Assembly (NCBI RefSeq): GCF_904426505.1
Contig: NZ_CAJGBN010000001.1
Location: 186,001-250,000, forward strand
Reading direction: 5' to 3'
From: Rubrivivax sp. A210
Lineage (GTDB): Bacteria; Pseudomonadota; Gammaproteobacteria; Burkholderiales; Burkholderiaceae_C
Length of the DNA: 64,000 nt
In this document: piece by piece, positions 1 to 9,225 of the stretch
Layout: each line of letters opens with the position of its first letter
How positions within the stretch are numbered: position 1 is the first letter of the stretch
Position numbers and translations under genes: made by a program
Notes under the pieces: model-generated
What the model was told of the DNA's origin: nothing
Databases searched by the model: none
Seen by the model: the letters and a program-made list of their open reading frames with translations, nothing else

Positions 1-106
1 GAAGGCGCAGGCGCCGCCTCTGGGGCAACGCCGGATGGTCGCCGCATCGTACAGCCTGCCTCGGGCGCTGCATTAAGAGAGGCGCCACCCAGGCCGGGCT
101 GACCCA

Positions 107-135
107 AGCAAAACGGCGCCCCTGGGGGCGCCGTT
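107..135 (-). terminator. Rho-independent terminator of the hemerythrin gene
   Basis: An 11-bp stem (112-122 with 125-135, two-base loop) is followed on the minus strand by four T residues. It lies just downstream of the hemerythrin-like gene, which ends at 162. The bases from 1 to about 105 show no gene that I can recognise. Confidence 0.7.
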
Positions 136-161
136 GCATGGGGGCAGGGGGCCGCCGGAAC

Positions 162-710
162 TCAGGCGGTGCGCGCCTTCTCGCCGGCATCCAGGGCCTC
201 GCGCGCACGTTTGGCGGCCGGATAGACCACGGTCTCTTCGAGCGCAATGTGCTCGTGGTGCAGCGCGGTGTAGATGGGCAGGGCGTTGCGAAGCATGGCC
301 AGGTCGTACCAGTTGTAGCCGGCGGCGATGCCTTCAATCTGGGGCGAGAGTTCGTGCCAGTCTTCGTCGAGCCAGCCGTGGTCTTGCTGCAGGCGGTGGA
401 CATGCTGCACCAGTTCGGCGTCGCCACTGGCCAGCAGCACCGGGAACACCTGGGCTTCTTCCTGCGCGTGGTGGTCGCGGCCGGGGCCGTTGAAGAAATC
501 GAGGATTTCGCGGGCGCTGGCACGGGCGGTGTCGTCGAGGCCGCGGTCGTCGAGATGGGCAATCAGGCGGTCGAAGGCTTCCAGCATCTCGAGGGCGGCG
601 CGGTGGGCCTGGTCGAGCTTGGCAAACTCCGGCAGCGGCGGGGCCGGCGAACGGGCTGCACGGGGCTGGCGCGGGGCGCGCGGGGCGGGGGCGGCGGATG
701 CGGCGTTCAT
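162..710 (-). CDS. Hemerythrin HHE domain protein
   Basis: This 182-residue cytoplasmic protein belongs to the hemerythrin/HHE cation-binding family, whose four-helix bundles hold a di-iron centre that binds O2 or NO or senses oxygen. The first 27 residues are a low-complexity Ala/Pro/Arg tail. The expected metal-ligand pattern follows: an early HRAALEML helix, HHAQEE, HRLQQDHGWLDEDW and HHEHIALEE near the C-terminus. The start has a clear AGGAGA ribosome binding site about 7 bases upstream. The next upstream gene on the same strand starts 994 bases away, with only 73 bases between the two coding regions, so co-transcription is possible. The physiological role (oxygen sensing, NO protection or iron storage) cannot be told from sequence. 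Confidence 0.85.
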   Translation of the reverse strand: MNAASAAPAPRAPRQPRAARSPAPPLPEFAKLDQAHRAALEMLEAFDRLIAHLDDRGLDDTARASAREILDFFNGPGRDHHAQEEAQVFPVLLASGDAELVQHVHRLQQDHGWLDEDWHELSPQIEGIAAGYNWYDLAMLRNALPIYTALHHEHIALEETVVYPAAKRAREALDAGEKARTA

Positions 711-783
711 GACTTCTCCTGGGGAATGTCGGTATTCTTCGGAGGCGGCCGGCGCGGGGCTTGCGCCGGATCAAACGAAGCGT

Positions 784-1704
784 TCAGGCCCTTGCGAGAC
801 GCCCGCAGAGGTAGGTCCAGACGAAGGCCGCCGCGGCCTGGCTGGTGATCTCGGCATGGTCGTAGGGCGGCGCCACTTCCACGCAGTCCATGCCCACGAA
901 GGGCAAGTCGGCCAGTTCCTCCAGCAGCGTCAGCACCTGGGCCGTGCTCAGGCCGCCGGGCTCGGGCGTGCCGGTGCCGGGGGCGTAGGCCGGGTCCAGG
1001 CAGTCGATGTCCAGGCTCAGGTAGACGGGCGGGTTGCCGTGCGCCGCCAGCCGCCGGCGTATGGCGTCGGTGATGGGCTGCAACTGGGACGGCGCAGCCA
1101 GGCCGCGCAGCGCGCGTGCGGTGAAGATCTGGCCGCCGCGCCGGGCGACGAACTCGCGCGCCTCGCGCAGCCCGGCCGAGCGGATGCCGATCTGGGTGAA
1201 GCAGGCGTCGACGACCAGGCCTTCCTGCATGGCCTCGTAGACCCAGGTGCCATGGCCGCTGGGCTCGCCGAAGTGGTCTTCCCAGGTGTCGCAATGGGCG
1301 TCGAAGTGGATCACCGCCAGCGGCTGGCCCAGCCATTGCCGGTAGGCGCGCAGCAGCGGCAGCGTGATCGAGTGGTCACCGCCCAGCCAGGCCATGTGGT
1401 GGCGGCGCAGCAGGGCTGCCGCTGCCGGCACCAGGGACTCGCGCATGGCGGTCAGCGAGGTGTTGGGCAGGGCTAGGTCGCCGACGTCACCGAGCCGGCC
1501 GATGGGACTGGTGTCGAAAAGCGGGTGGGTGCCGTCGCACAGCATGTGGCTGGCCTCGCGGATGGCACGCGGGGCGAGGCGGGCGCCGGGCCGGTTGGTG
1601 GTGGCGCCGTCCCAGGCGATGCCGGCCACGGCATAGGGCGTGGCCGCATCGGGCACGCCGACCTTGAGAAAGCGCTGGTCCGAGAGGAAGGCGAAGCTGG
1701 ACAT
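784..1704 (-). CDS. speB: Agmatinase/arginase-family ureohydrolase
   Basis: This 306-residue enzyme belongs to the ureohydrolase family, which hydrolyses guanidino compounds such as agmatine to urea and an amine in a manganese-dependent reaction. The binuclear metal motifs are present in order: GGDHS, DAHCDTW and SLDIDCLDPAYAPGTGTPEPGG. The GTGTPEPGG stretch is typical of agmatinases and guanidinobutyrases rather than arginases. I chose the ATG at 1704, which begins MSSFAFLSDQ. An upstream in-frame start would add 16 atypical residues. It is transcribed away from aceA, with which it shares a 402-bp regulatory gap. The substrate (agmatine, guanidinobutyrate or proclavaminate-like) is not settled by sequence, so the symbol is by family. 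Confidence 0.85.
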   Translation of the reverse strand: MSSFAFLSDQRFLKVGVPDAATPYAVAGIAWDGATTNRPGARLAPRAIREASHMLCDGTHPLFDTSPIGRLGDVGDLALPNTSLTAMRESLVPAAAALLRRHHMAWLGGDHSITLPLLRAYRQWLGQPLAVIHFDAHCDTWEDHFGEPSGHGTWVYEAMQEGLVVDACFTQIGIRSAGLREAREFVARRGGQIFTARALRGLAAPSQLQPITDAIRRRLAAHGNPPVYLSLDIDCLDPAYAPGTGTPEPGGLSTAQVLTLLEELADLPFVGMDCVEVAPPYDHAEITSQAAAAFVWTYLCGRLARA

Positions 1705-2106
1705 GCGGGCCCCGGTGGCTGGATGGCGGCGGATCATAAGCAGCACGCACATGCTGTCCGGCCGCCAGGCTGAGCCGGCCGGCCCAAGCCCCGGGGCCGG
1801 GCGAGAGCCCGCTCGCCAGACGCAGGCGCTGGCGTGTGCCAGTGGCCGATTTCGCCCTTTTTTCGCATCGTGCGGATGATTTCATATTGCGGGAAATCCC
1901 TGCGCTGCACTGCAGCATAATTCGCCATATGGAAAAACGCCGTTCCGCATTGCGGGATGTGCGCCTAAGTCATTGATTTATAAGTGTGAAATCTTTTGTC
2001 TTATATAAGACATAAGCCTTCACATCCATCGCGCCCCGCGTTACGCTGACGGCATGGATCGATGACTTCAACCCGGTCTTTTTTCAGCAACCCAGGAGAA
2101 CCGCCC
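1705..2106. promoter_or_regulatory. Shared upstream region of the ureohydrolase gene and aceA
   Basis: This 402-bp gap between divergent genes holds no convincing gene. Its right half is much more AT-rich than its surroundings. It contains a perfect 16-bp palindrome (1997-2012), an inverted repeat ATTTC-N9-GAAAT (1879-1897) and a direct repeat of ATTGCGGGA (1886-1894 and 1949-1957). It probably carries both promoters and binding sites for carbon-source regulators. I could not assign -35 and -10 boxes with confidence. Confidence 0.6.
1997..2012. promoter_or_regulatory. Perfect palindrome, candidate aceA operator
   Basis: TGTCTTATATAAGACA is a perfect 16-bp inverted repeat centred about 100 bp upstream of the aceA start. 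Its symmetry suggests a homodimeric repressor or activator of the glyoxylate shunt. The regulator is not identifiable here and no matching regulator gene lies in the window. Confidence 0.6.
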
Positions 2107-3405
<1,299 letters not shown>

Positions 3406-3443
3406 TCCCGCGCGGGCCGATCCGGCCCGCCGGTCGACAGCCA

Positions 3444-3481
3444 GCCGCCTGGCGGGAGCGCTCCCGCCAGGCGGCTTTTTC
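3444..3481 (+). terminator. Strong intrinsic terminator after aceA
   Basis: A perfect 16-bp inverted repeat (3444-3475) is followed directly by six T residues. It sits 38 bp after the aceA stop and isolates aceA from the lysozyme gene. Confidence 0.95.
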
Positions 3482-3593
3482 TCGTGCGGGGCGCTTTCAT
3501 CCGCGGGATGCCCGGGGCACGGCAGAAGCACCAGAATGCGCGGCGACGCGGCCCTTGCGCCGATGCCCCGCAGCCCTTCAGGAAGGAAACGCC

Positions 3594-4205
3594 ATGCCAC
3601 TGCCCGCCGACATCCGCTCCGAAGTTGCCCGCAAGCTCGAGGAATACGAGGGACGGCTCAACCACCTCTACCTCGACTCGGTGGGCAAGGTCACGGTGGG
3701 CGTGGGCCACCTCGTCGCCTCGCGCGCCGCCATCGCCGCCGTGCCGCTGTACCAGGCCGTCAACGGCGTGGCCACGGCACAGGAGGCCACGCTGGCCGAG
3801 AAGCAGGCCGATTACGACGCCGTGGCCGCCCAGGCCGTGGGCTTCAAGGCTTCGAACTACCGCAAATACACCAAGCTGGTGATGCGCGAGCCTGACATCG
3901 ATGCCCTCAACCTCAAGCACATCGATACCTTCTATGGCGAGTTGTCCAACGCCTACCGCAAGAGCGCGGGCGCGACGATGGATTTCGACGCCATGCCGCG
4001 CAGCGTGCAGATGGCCCTGTTCGACATGGCCTTCAATCTGGGCGTGCCCAAGCTGGTGAGCGTGTTCCAGAACTTCACCAAGCAGATCCGCGCCGGTAAC
4101 TGGAAGGGTGCGGCCGAGCAGTGCGACAGGCCGCAGATCGGCGCCGCGCGCAATCAGTACGTCAAGGGCCTGCTGCTGGCCGCGGCACAAGCCGCCGCCA
4201 AGTGA
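3594..4205 (+). CDS. T4-type lysozyme (GH24 muramidase)
   Basis: This 203-residue protein resembles phage T4 lysozyme, which hydrolyses the MurNAc-GlcNAc bond of peptidoglycan. The catalytic triad and its spacing are kept: Glu19, Asp28 and Thr34 in LEEYEGRLNHLYLDS and VTVGVGHL, matching Glu11/Asp20/Thr26 of T4 lysozyme. A later segment (MALFDMAFNLG) matches the substrate-cleft helix of the family. There is no signal peptide or membrane segment. The ATG has a GGAAGG site 7 bases upstream. No holin, spanin or phage structural gene is nearby. The gene overlaps by one base (TGATG) a gene for a secreted protein. It could be a domesticated phage enzyme or an exported effector. Confidence 0.85.
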   Translation: MPLPADIRSEVARKLEEYEGRLNHLYLDSVGKVTVGVGHLVASRAAIAAVPLYQAVNGVATAQEATLAEKQADYDAVAAQAVGFKASNYRKYTKLVMREPDIDALNLKHIDTFYGELSNAYRKSAGATMDFDAMPRSVQMALFDMAFNLGVPKLVSVFQNFTKQIRAGNWKGAAEQCDRPQIGAARNQYVKGLLLAAAQAAAK

Positions 4206-4879
4206 TGCGCCTGGCCCCTCTGAAGCCTGTCCTGGCGCTGGCCCTGGCGCTGCTGACCGCCCATGCGGCACAGGCCGAAGCGCCGCCGCCCACTCGCAAC
4301 TTCAGCAGCTTCAACCTGCGCGCCTTTGCCGGCCTGGTGTCGGCGCCGGATGCCGGCGAGGCGGTGCTGGACATTGCGCTCGACGACAGCGCCGGCGTCG
4401 AGATCACCTTCAAGAGCTGCGCCCAGGTGCAGGTCACGCCCGAGGCGCGCATCGCCGAAAGCCAGTTCGCGCTCTTCCGCCTGCTCACGCTCAACTGCCT
4501 GGCGCTGGCGCGCTGGCAGCATAGCCAGCCGGCGCGCGGCAGCCACTTTCCGGCGCAATTGAATGCCAGGCTCCTGGCCGCCCTGCCAGCCGCGGCCGTG
4601 CCGCGGCTCAACGACGAAGACCTGGCGCGCCGCGCCGGCAAGACGCTGGGGGCTTTTGAGAAGGCGCTGCGCGTCGAACTGCGCCCCGATGGCTCGGCCC
4701 TGGCGCGCTCGCGCGGCGACGAGCGCGTCTACACCGTGATGGCGCGCGCCGATTTTGACGGCGATGGCTTCGAAGACCTGCTGCTGCGCGCCCAATCGCG
4801 TGCGGGGCGCGCCAGCGACCTGTTGCTGGTGGCCAAGACCACGCCCACCGGCGCGATCAAGCTGATCTGGCGGCCCTGA
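4205..4879 (+). CDS. Secreted protein of unknown function with EF-hand/FG-GAP-like loop
   Basis: This 224-residue protein starts with a clear Sec signal peptide (about residues 1-24, cleaved near AHAAQA-EA), so it should be periplasmic or exported. The C-terminal quarter holds DFDGDGFEDLLLR, a calcium-binding loop of the EF-hand/FG-GAP type. I do not recognise the rest. Two cysteines in the mature part could form a disulphide. Its start codon overlaps the lysozyme stop codon, so the two are translationally coupled and probably work together. A role as the periplasmic partner or immunity protein of the lysozyme is conjecture. Confidence 0.75.
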   Translation: MRLAPLKPVLALALALLTAHAAQAEAPPPTRNFSSFNLRAFAGLVSAPDAGEAVLDIALDDSAGVEITFKSCAQVQVTPEARIAESQFALFRLLTLNCLALARWQHSQPARGSHFPAQLNARLLAALPAAAVPRLNDEDLARRAGKTLGAFEKALRVELRPDGSALARSRGDERVYTVMARADFDGDGFEDLLLRAQSRAGRASDLLLVAKTTPTGAIKLIWRP

Positions 4880-5776
4880 TCAGGCCCCGCGCTGGCGCCA
4901 GACCACCAGCCCGGCAAAGCAGGCCACGGCGAGCAGCAGGCCGCCAACCAGCGTGGGCGAGGCCAGTGCCGCCAGCGCGGCGCCAAGGTCGTGCCAGGCC
5001 CAGCCCGGCAGGCCTTGAAGCGCTGTCGAGGGCCCCGAGCCGGTGGGAACCGCCAGGCTGCGCCCGCCGGCGCCAATCAACGCCTGGCTGCCGCCACGCA
5101 CCAGCGTGGCCAGGGCATCGGCCAGCATGGGCTGGCCGAAGATGCGTTCAAGCACCACGCCGCCCAGGCCCAGGCCCACGGCCAGGATCACCAGGCCCCA
5201 ACGCTTGAACAGCGCCGTCGCCAGCATCACCAGCAGCATCAGTGGCAGCAGCCACAGTGCCGCCAGGGGCACACCGGCCAGCAGGCGCATGCCCAGCGCC
5301 AGGCTGGCCGCCAGCAGATCGCCCCAGGGCAGGGTGAACCAGTCGGCGAAGCCGGCCACGCGCGCCACCAGGGCCAGCGAGAGCGCCAGGCCGCCCAGCG
5401 CCCCGGCCGCCAGCGCCGCGGCCGGCACCAGCAGCATGTGTACCAGCAGCGGCACGGCCAGGCTATGCGCGTGGCCCACGGGCAGCGAGAGCCAGAACTC
5501 GATGGAGCGGTCGTTGTGGTCGCGTCGCGGCAGGCCGCTCAGGATGACGGCCGAGGTGGTGAGCAAGGTGAGGAAGACGAGGGTGGTGCCGCCGGCGATG
5601 CCGGCCATGGCCACCAGGGGCAGCGGCAACTCGGTCAGGCCGTCGTCGTCGTCGAACTGCACCTCGCCGAAGGCCACCAGCACCAGGGCCAGGGCCAGCG
5701 GCACGAGGGTCAGCAGGGTCCAGCCGGTGCGGTGCTGCAACCATTCGCGGCGCATCAGGGTCTTGATCAGCAACAT
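4880..5776 (-). CDS. ABC transporter permease
   Basis: This 298-residue integral membrane protein has about six predicted hydrophobic segments and is probably the permease partner of the ATP-binding protein encoded just upstream (14-bp gap). An acidic insert (QFDDDDGLTELP) lies in the first extracytoplasmic loop. The ATG at 5776 has a GGAGGC ribosome binding site. It is the third gene of a GntR-ATPase-permease operon of the kind governed by YtrA-type regulators. Such systems often respond to cell-envelope stress or antimicrobial peptides. The cargo cannot be read from the sequence. Confidence 0.85.
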   Translation of the reverse strand: MLLIKTLMRREWLQHRTGWTLLTLVPLALALVLVAFGEVQFDDDDGLTELPLPLVAMAGIAGGTTLVFLTLLTTSAVILSGLPRRDHNDRSIEFWLSLPVGHAHSLAVPLLVHMLLVPAAALAAGALGGLALSLALVARVAGFADWFTLPWGDLLAASLALGMRLLAGVPLAALWLLPLMLLVMLATALFKRWGLVILAVGLGLGGVVLERIFGQPMLADALATLVRGGSQALIGAGGRSLAVPTGSGPSTALQGLPGWAWHDLGAALAALASPTLVGGLLLAVACFAGLVVWRQRGA

Positions 5777-5790
5777 GGGGGGCCTCCGGC

Positions 5791-6687
5791 TCAGAACTGG
5801 GTGCGGTCGAGTTCGGGCTTGCGCGTGAGCGCGACGAAGAGATCGGCCAGGCTGGGCCGCACGCGCCGGCCCAGGGCCTGCAGGTGCGCCGGCGGCTCGC
5901 CGTCGAAGAGCGACGCGCTGGCCCCCGGCCCGGTGCGGTAGCGCAGCAGCGGGTGGGCCGCCGCCATCTCCTCGGCCACGGCAGCGTCGTGGCTCAGCGC
6001 GACGAAGCGGCGGTCGATGTCCTCGAGGCTGATGGAAAGCGCCAGGCGGCCCTCGTTGAGCATCAGCACGTCGGACAGCAGGCTCTCGATCTCCTCGACC
6101 TGGTGGGTGGAGATGATCACGCTGCGCTGACCGTCGCACCACTCGTCGATCAGCATCTCGTAGAAGGCCTTGCGCGACAGCAGGTCCAGGCCCAGCGTGG
6201 GTTCGTCCAGGATCATCAGCCGCGCATCGATGGCGGCGATCAGCGCCAGGTGGGCCTGTACCACCATGCCCTTGGACAGCGTCTTCACCTTGTCGGTGAG
6301 GCCCACGCTGGTGCGGCGCAGCAGGGTGCGTGCGCGCTCGGCCGAGAAGCGCGGGTGCAGGCCGCCCATCAGCTCGATCAGGTCGCCGACGCGTGCCCAG
6401 CGCGGCAGGATGGCGACGTCGGGGATGTAGCAGGCCGATTGCAGCAGCGCGACGCGCTCGCGCCGGGGGTCCAGGCCCAGCACCTGCAGTTCGCCTTCTG
6501 CGCGGGCAAGGCCGACCATGGCCTTCAACAACGTCGTCTTGCCAGCGCCGTTGTGGCCCAGCAGGCCGACCACGCGGCCCGGGGCGATGCCGAAGTTGAG
6601 GTCGTCTACGGCGCGGCGGGCGCCGTAGCTGATGCTCAGGCTTCTGGCCTGCACCAGCAGGGCGCCATCGGTGGCGGGGGCGTTCAT
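5791..6687 (-). CDS. ABC transporter ATP-binding protein
   Basis: This 298-residue ATPase has a Walker A motif GHNGAGKTT at about residues 44-52, a signature segment in degenerate form (TLSKGM where LSGGQ is usual), a Walker B motif LMILDEPTLGLDLLSRK and the switch histidine in ISTHQVEEIE. About 80 residues after the nucleotide-binding domain form a C-terminal extension. The degenerate signature LSKGM is common in this drug/peptide exporter subgroup. Its ATG overlaps the stop codon of the GntR gene upstream (ATGA), and the permease follows after 14 bp, so the three are one operon. Confidence 0.9.
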   Translation of the reverse strand: MNAPATDGALLVQARSLSISYGARRAVDDLNFGIAPGRVVGLLGHNGAGKTTLLKAMVGLARAEGELQVLGLDPRRERVALLQSACYIPDVAILPRWARVGDLIELMGGLHPRFSAERARTLLRRTSVGLTDKVKTLSKGMVVQAHLALIAAIDARLMILDEPTLGLDLLSRKAFYEMLIDEWCDGQRSVIISTHQVEEIESLLSDVLMLNEGRLALSISLEDIDRRFVALSHDAAVAEEMAAAHPLLRYRTGPGASASLFDGEPPAHLQALGRRVRPSLADLFVALTRKPELDRTQF

Positions 6688-7037
6688 GGCTTGTCCTCCC
6701 AGTTCAATTCGTTTGCGGCAATGCCCAGCCGGCGCAGCCTCTCGCGCAGGCGCGGCCATTCGGTGGCCAGGAAGCGCTGGCGCTCGGCGGCACGCAGCCG
6801 CTCGCGGGCGCCCGGCATCACATAGAGGCCGAGACCGCGGCGGCTTTCGAGCAGGCCCTCGTCGCCCAGGGCCTGCAGTGCGCGGTTGACCGTGAGCGGG
6901 TTGAGCAGGTAGCGGCCGGCCAATGCCCGCACCGAGGGCATGGCCTCGCCCTCGGGCGGTTCGCCGTCCAGCAGCGCGGCGGCCAGCATGTCGGCGAGTT
7001 GCTGGTAGATGGGCTGCTTCTGGTCCCAGGCTTGCAT
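6684..7037 (-). CDS. GntR-family (YtrA-type) transcriptional regulator
   Basis: This 117-residue regulator has the N-terminal GntR winged helix (MQAWDQKQPIYQQLADMLAA, then MPSVRALAGRYLLNPLTVNRALQALGDEGLLESRRGLGLYV) and only a short C-terminal helix. That is the layout of the YtrA subfamily, which usually represses its own ABC-transporter operon. It leads the operon and overlaps the ATPase start by four bases. The start at 7037 was chosen because the fold begins there. The operator-like repeat GTGT-N12-ACAC lies 15 bp upstream. Inducers are unknown. Confidence 0.9.
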   Translation of the reverse strand: MQAWDQKQPIYQQLADMLAAALLDGEPPEGEAMPSVRALAGRYLLNPLTVNRALQALGDEGLLESRRGLGLYVMPGARERLRAAERQRFLATEWPRLRERLRRLGIAANELNWEDKP

Positions 7038-7052
7038 GGAACCCCCTCGGGC

Positions 7053-7072
7053 GTGTTGCTGATGTAGCACAC
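7053..7072. promoter_or_regulatory. Candidate GntR/YtrA operator
   Basis: GTGTTGCTGATGTAGCACAC forms a gapped inverted repeat (GTGT...ACAC, with inner GCT/AGC offset by one base) immediately upstream of the GntR gene. That is where an autoregulatory YtrA-type operator is expected. Confidence 0.5.
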
Positions 7073-7098
7073 CATAGCAGCGGGGCCCGCCCCGGCAC

Positions 7099-7118
7099 CA
7101 GTTCGGCGCGACGAACTG
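7099..7118. repeat. Inverted repeat CAGTTCG-N6-CGAACTG
   Basis: A perfect 7-bp inverted repeat with a 6-bp spacer lies between the mtfA stop and the GntR start. It has no T run on either side, so it is more likely a second protein-binding site or part of the GntR-operon promoter than a terminator. Confidence 0.45.
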
Positions 7119-7141
7119 CCGATCACGCCGATGAGCGGCAG

Positions 7142-7915
7142 TCAATCGCGCCGGCGCGGCGGCGGCATCTCGGTGGCCGGGTCCTGGCGGTAGCAGGTGG
7201 CGAGCAGGGCGTAGAGCGCCGGGTGTGCCGCCTGCAGCTCGCGCGGCAGCACGAAGAAGGCCTCGCTGGCGACGGCGAAGAACTCCTGCGGCGCCACCGC
7301 GCCATAAGGGTCGAGCAGGGTGTCTTCCTCGTTGACTTCACCGCCATCGACGCGGGCGCAGAAGCGCTCGTACTCGTCGTCGAGCACAGCCAGGCCCTGC
7401 TCGGGGATGAGGCCGGCGTAGTCCAGCACATGGGCGAATTCGTGGATGACCACGTTGTAGGCGCCTTCGCGGCCGGCGCTGTACACGTCGCGCCAGGACA
7501 GCATCACCGGCCCGCCGTCCACCGCCTCGCCGGCCAGGGCCTCGTCGTATTCGTGGACGACGCCGTCGTCGTCGGCCACGCTGCGGCGGGCGTTGACGGC
7601 GTCGGGGTGGACGACGATGCCGACGAAGCCGTCGTAGCGCGCCAGCCCCAGCCGCAACACCGGCAGCACGGCCTGGGCCGCGATGGCCACGACGATGGCG
7701 TCGGTCAGGCGCAGGCCACCGGCGGCGGCGAATTCCTTGCGGTCGAGAAAGAGGCTGCTCAGCCGGCGCAACTCGGCCTCCGCGGCGGCGTCGTGGCGGC
7801 GCAGAAAGGGGTAGCGCACCAGGGTGCGCTTCCACAGGTCGTCGGGGATGGCGCGGCGGGCCAGCGCCTCGTCTTCGCGCCGCGCACGCAGGCCCCGCCA
7901 CCAGCGCGCCAGCAT
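7142..7915 (-). CDS. mtfA: MtfA-type zinc peptidase
   Basis: This 257-residue cytoplasmic protein matches the MtfA/DgsA anti-repressor family. In Escherichia coli MtfA is a zinc aminopeptidase that binds the glucose-PTS repressor Mlc. The zinc motif HEFAH (VVIHEFAHVLD) is intact, and a downstream EEFFAV-like acidic segment (PQEFFAVASEAFF) supplies the third ligand region. Length is close to the E. coli protein (265). The ATG at 7915 lies 5 bases after the lpxH stop, so it is the last gene of the TPR-ppiA-ppiB-lpxH operon. The presence of an Mlc-PTS circuit here is not shown, so its target may differ. Confidence 0.9.
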   Translation of the reverse strand: MLARWWRGLRARREDEALARRAIPDDLWKRTLVRYPFLRRHDAAAEAELRRLSSLFLDRKEFAAAGGLRLTDAIVVAIAAQAVLPVLRLGLARYDGFVGIVVHPDAVNARRSVADDDGVVHEYDEALAGEAVDGGPVMLSWRDVYSAGREGAYNVVIHEFAHVLDYAGLIPEQGLAVLDDEYERFCARVDGGEVNEEDTLLDPYGAVAPQEFFAVASEAFFVLPRELQAAHPALYALLATCYRQDPATEMPPPRRRD

Positions 7916-7920
7916 CGCGC

Positions 7921-8718
7921 TCAGGCGGCGGCGGGTGCCACGCGCTCGAGGCGGTCGCGCGTCAGGCGCAAGACTTCGGCGCGCTGGCCGTGGTCCAGAT
8001 CCCAGTCGCTCAGCACATGGCGCTTGAAGCCGGGCGCCAGCAGGCTGCTGCCCGGGCGGTGGGTGTGGCCATGCACCAGCTCGGCCGCGCCCAGAGCGTG
8101 CAGCCAGCGCACCGCCTCGCCGGCATCGACATCGGCGCCGGCCATGCCCTCGAAGCGCTGGCGCTCGCTGCTGACGCGGCGGATCTCGGCCGCGATCCGC
8201 AGCCGCTCGGCCAGCGGGCGGGCCAGGAACTGCGCCTGCCAGGCGTCGCTGCGCACCTCGGCGCGAAAGGCCTGGTAGGGCGCGTCGTCCAGGCACAGTG
8301 CGTCGCCGTGGCTGAGCAGCAGGCGCCGGCCCCAGGCGCCCAGCACCGTGGGGTCGGGCAGGCCCATCATGCCGGTGGTGCCAAGCACGCCGCAGCTGGC
8401 CAGGAAGTCGCGGTTGCCCACCATGAAGCCGATGTGGCGGTGGCTGGCGGCGGCAGCCAGCGTTTCCAGGCAATGGCGCTCGAAAGGCCGTGTCGCAGCG
8501 TCGTCGCCGACCCAGACCTCGAACAGGTCGCCGAGGATGAAGATGGCGTCGGCCGGCGTGTGCTGCAGATGCGCGGCAAAGGCCTCGAAGGTGGCCGGCA
8601 TGGACTCGTTGAGGTGCAGGTCGGCGATGAAGTCGATGCAGTGCCAGGCGCGCGGCGCCTCGAACTCGTTCAGCGAGGGCAGCGCCGCCGGGCCGCCGCC
8701 AGCGGCGCGCTCGCCCAT
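7921..8718 (-). CDS. lpxH: UDP-2,3-diacylglucosamine diphosphatase
   Basis: This 265-residue metallophosphoesterase makes lipid X in lipid A synthesis at the inner membrane. All family motifs are present in order: ADLHL, GDLFEVWVGDD, GNRDF, LSHGDALCLDD and HGHTHRP. They bind a manganese cluster. It is slightly longer than the E. coli enzyme (240) because of about 20 extra N-terminal residues. An internal start nearer the first motif is possible but lacks a visible ribosome binding site. The start overlaps the ppiB stop by one base. Confidence 0.95.
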   Translation of the reverse strand: MGERAAGGGPAALPSLNEFEAPRAWHCIDFIADLHLNESMPATFEAFAAHLQHTPADAIFILGDLFEVWVGDDAATRPFERHCLETLAAAASHRHIGFMVGNRDFLASCGVLGTTGMMGLPDPTVLGAWGRRLLLSHGDALCLDDAPYQAFRAEVRSDAWQAQFLARPLAERLRIAAEIRRVSSERQRFEGMAGADVDAGEAVRWLHALGAAELVHGHTHRPGSSLLAPGFKRHVLSDWDLDHGQRAEVLRLTRDRLERVAPAAA

Positions 8719-9221
8719 CAGTCGACGACGCTGGCGGTTTCTATCACCACGTCTTCCAGCGGCACGTTCTCGTGGCCGCCGCGGTTGCCGGTGCGCACGC
8801 CCTTGATGGCGTCGACGACCTCGGTGCCCTCGACGACGCGGCCGAACACCGCATAGCCCCAGCCGCTGGCGTTCTCGGCGCGGAAGTCGAGGAAGTCGTT
8901 GTCGACGACGTTGATGAAGAACTGCGCCGTCGCCGAATGCGGGTCTCCGGTGCGCGCCATCGCCAGCGTGTACTTGCGATTCTTGAGGCCGTTGTTGGCC
9001 TCGTTCTTGATGGGCGCGGCGGTTGCCTTCTGCTTCATGCCGGGGGCGAAGCCGCCGCCCTGGATCATGAAGTTGGAGATGACGCGGTGGAAGATGGTGC
9101 CGTCGTAATGGCCCTTGGCGACGTAGTCGAGGAAGTTGGCCGCTGACAGCGGGGCCTTCTCGTCGTCGAGTTCGATCCGGAAGGCTCCGGCGCTGGTCTG
9201 CATCTGGACGAATTTGCTCAT
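8718..9221 (-). CDS. ppiB: Cytoplasmic peptidyl-prolyl isomerase (cyclophilin)
   Basis: This 167-residue cyclophilin catalyses cis-trans isomerisation of proline peptide bonds. It has the active-site segments [13 protein letters not shown] and [13 protein letters not shown], and no signal peptide, so it acts in the cytoplasm. Length matches E. coli PpiB (164). It lies 4 bases after the exported paralogue ppiA and is about as long as that protein's mature part. A tandem cytoplasmic and periplasmic pair is common in betaproteobacteria. Confidence 0.95.
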   Translation of the reverse strand: MSKFVQMQTSAGAFRIELDDEKAPLSAANFLDYVAKGHYDGTIFHRVISNFMIQGGGFAPGMKQKATAAPIKNEANNGLKNRKYTLAMARTGDPHSATAQFFINVVDNDFLDFRAENASGWGYAVFGRVVEGTEVVDAIKGVRTGNRGGHENVPLEDVVIETASVVD

Positions 9222-9225
9222 GGCT

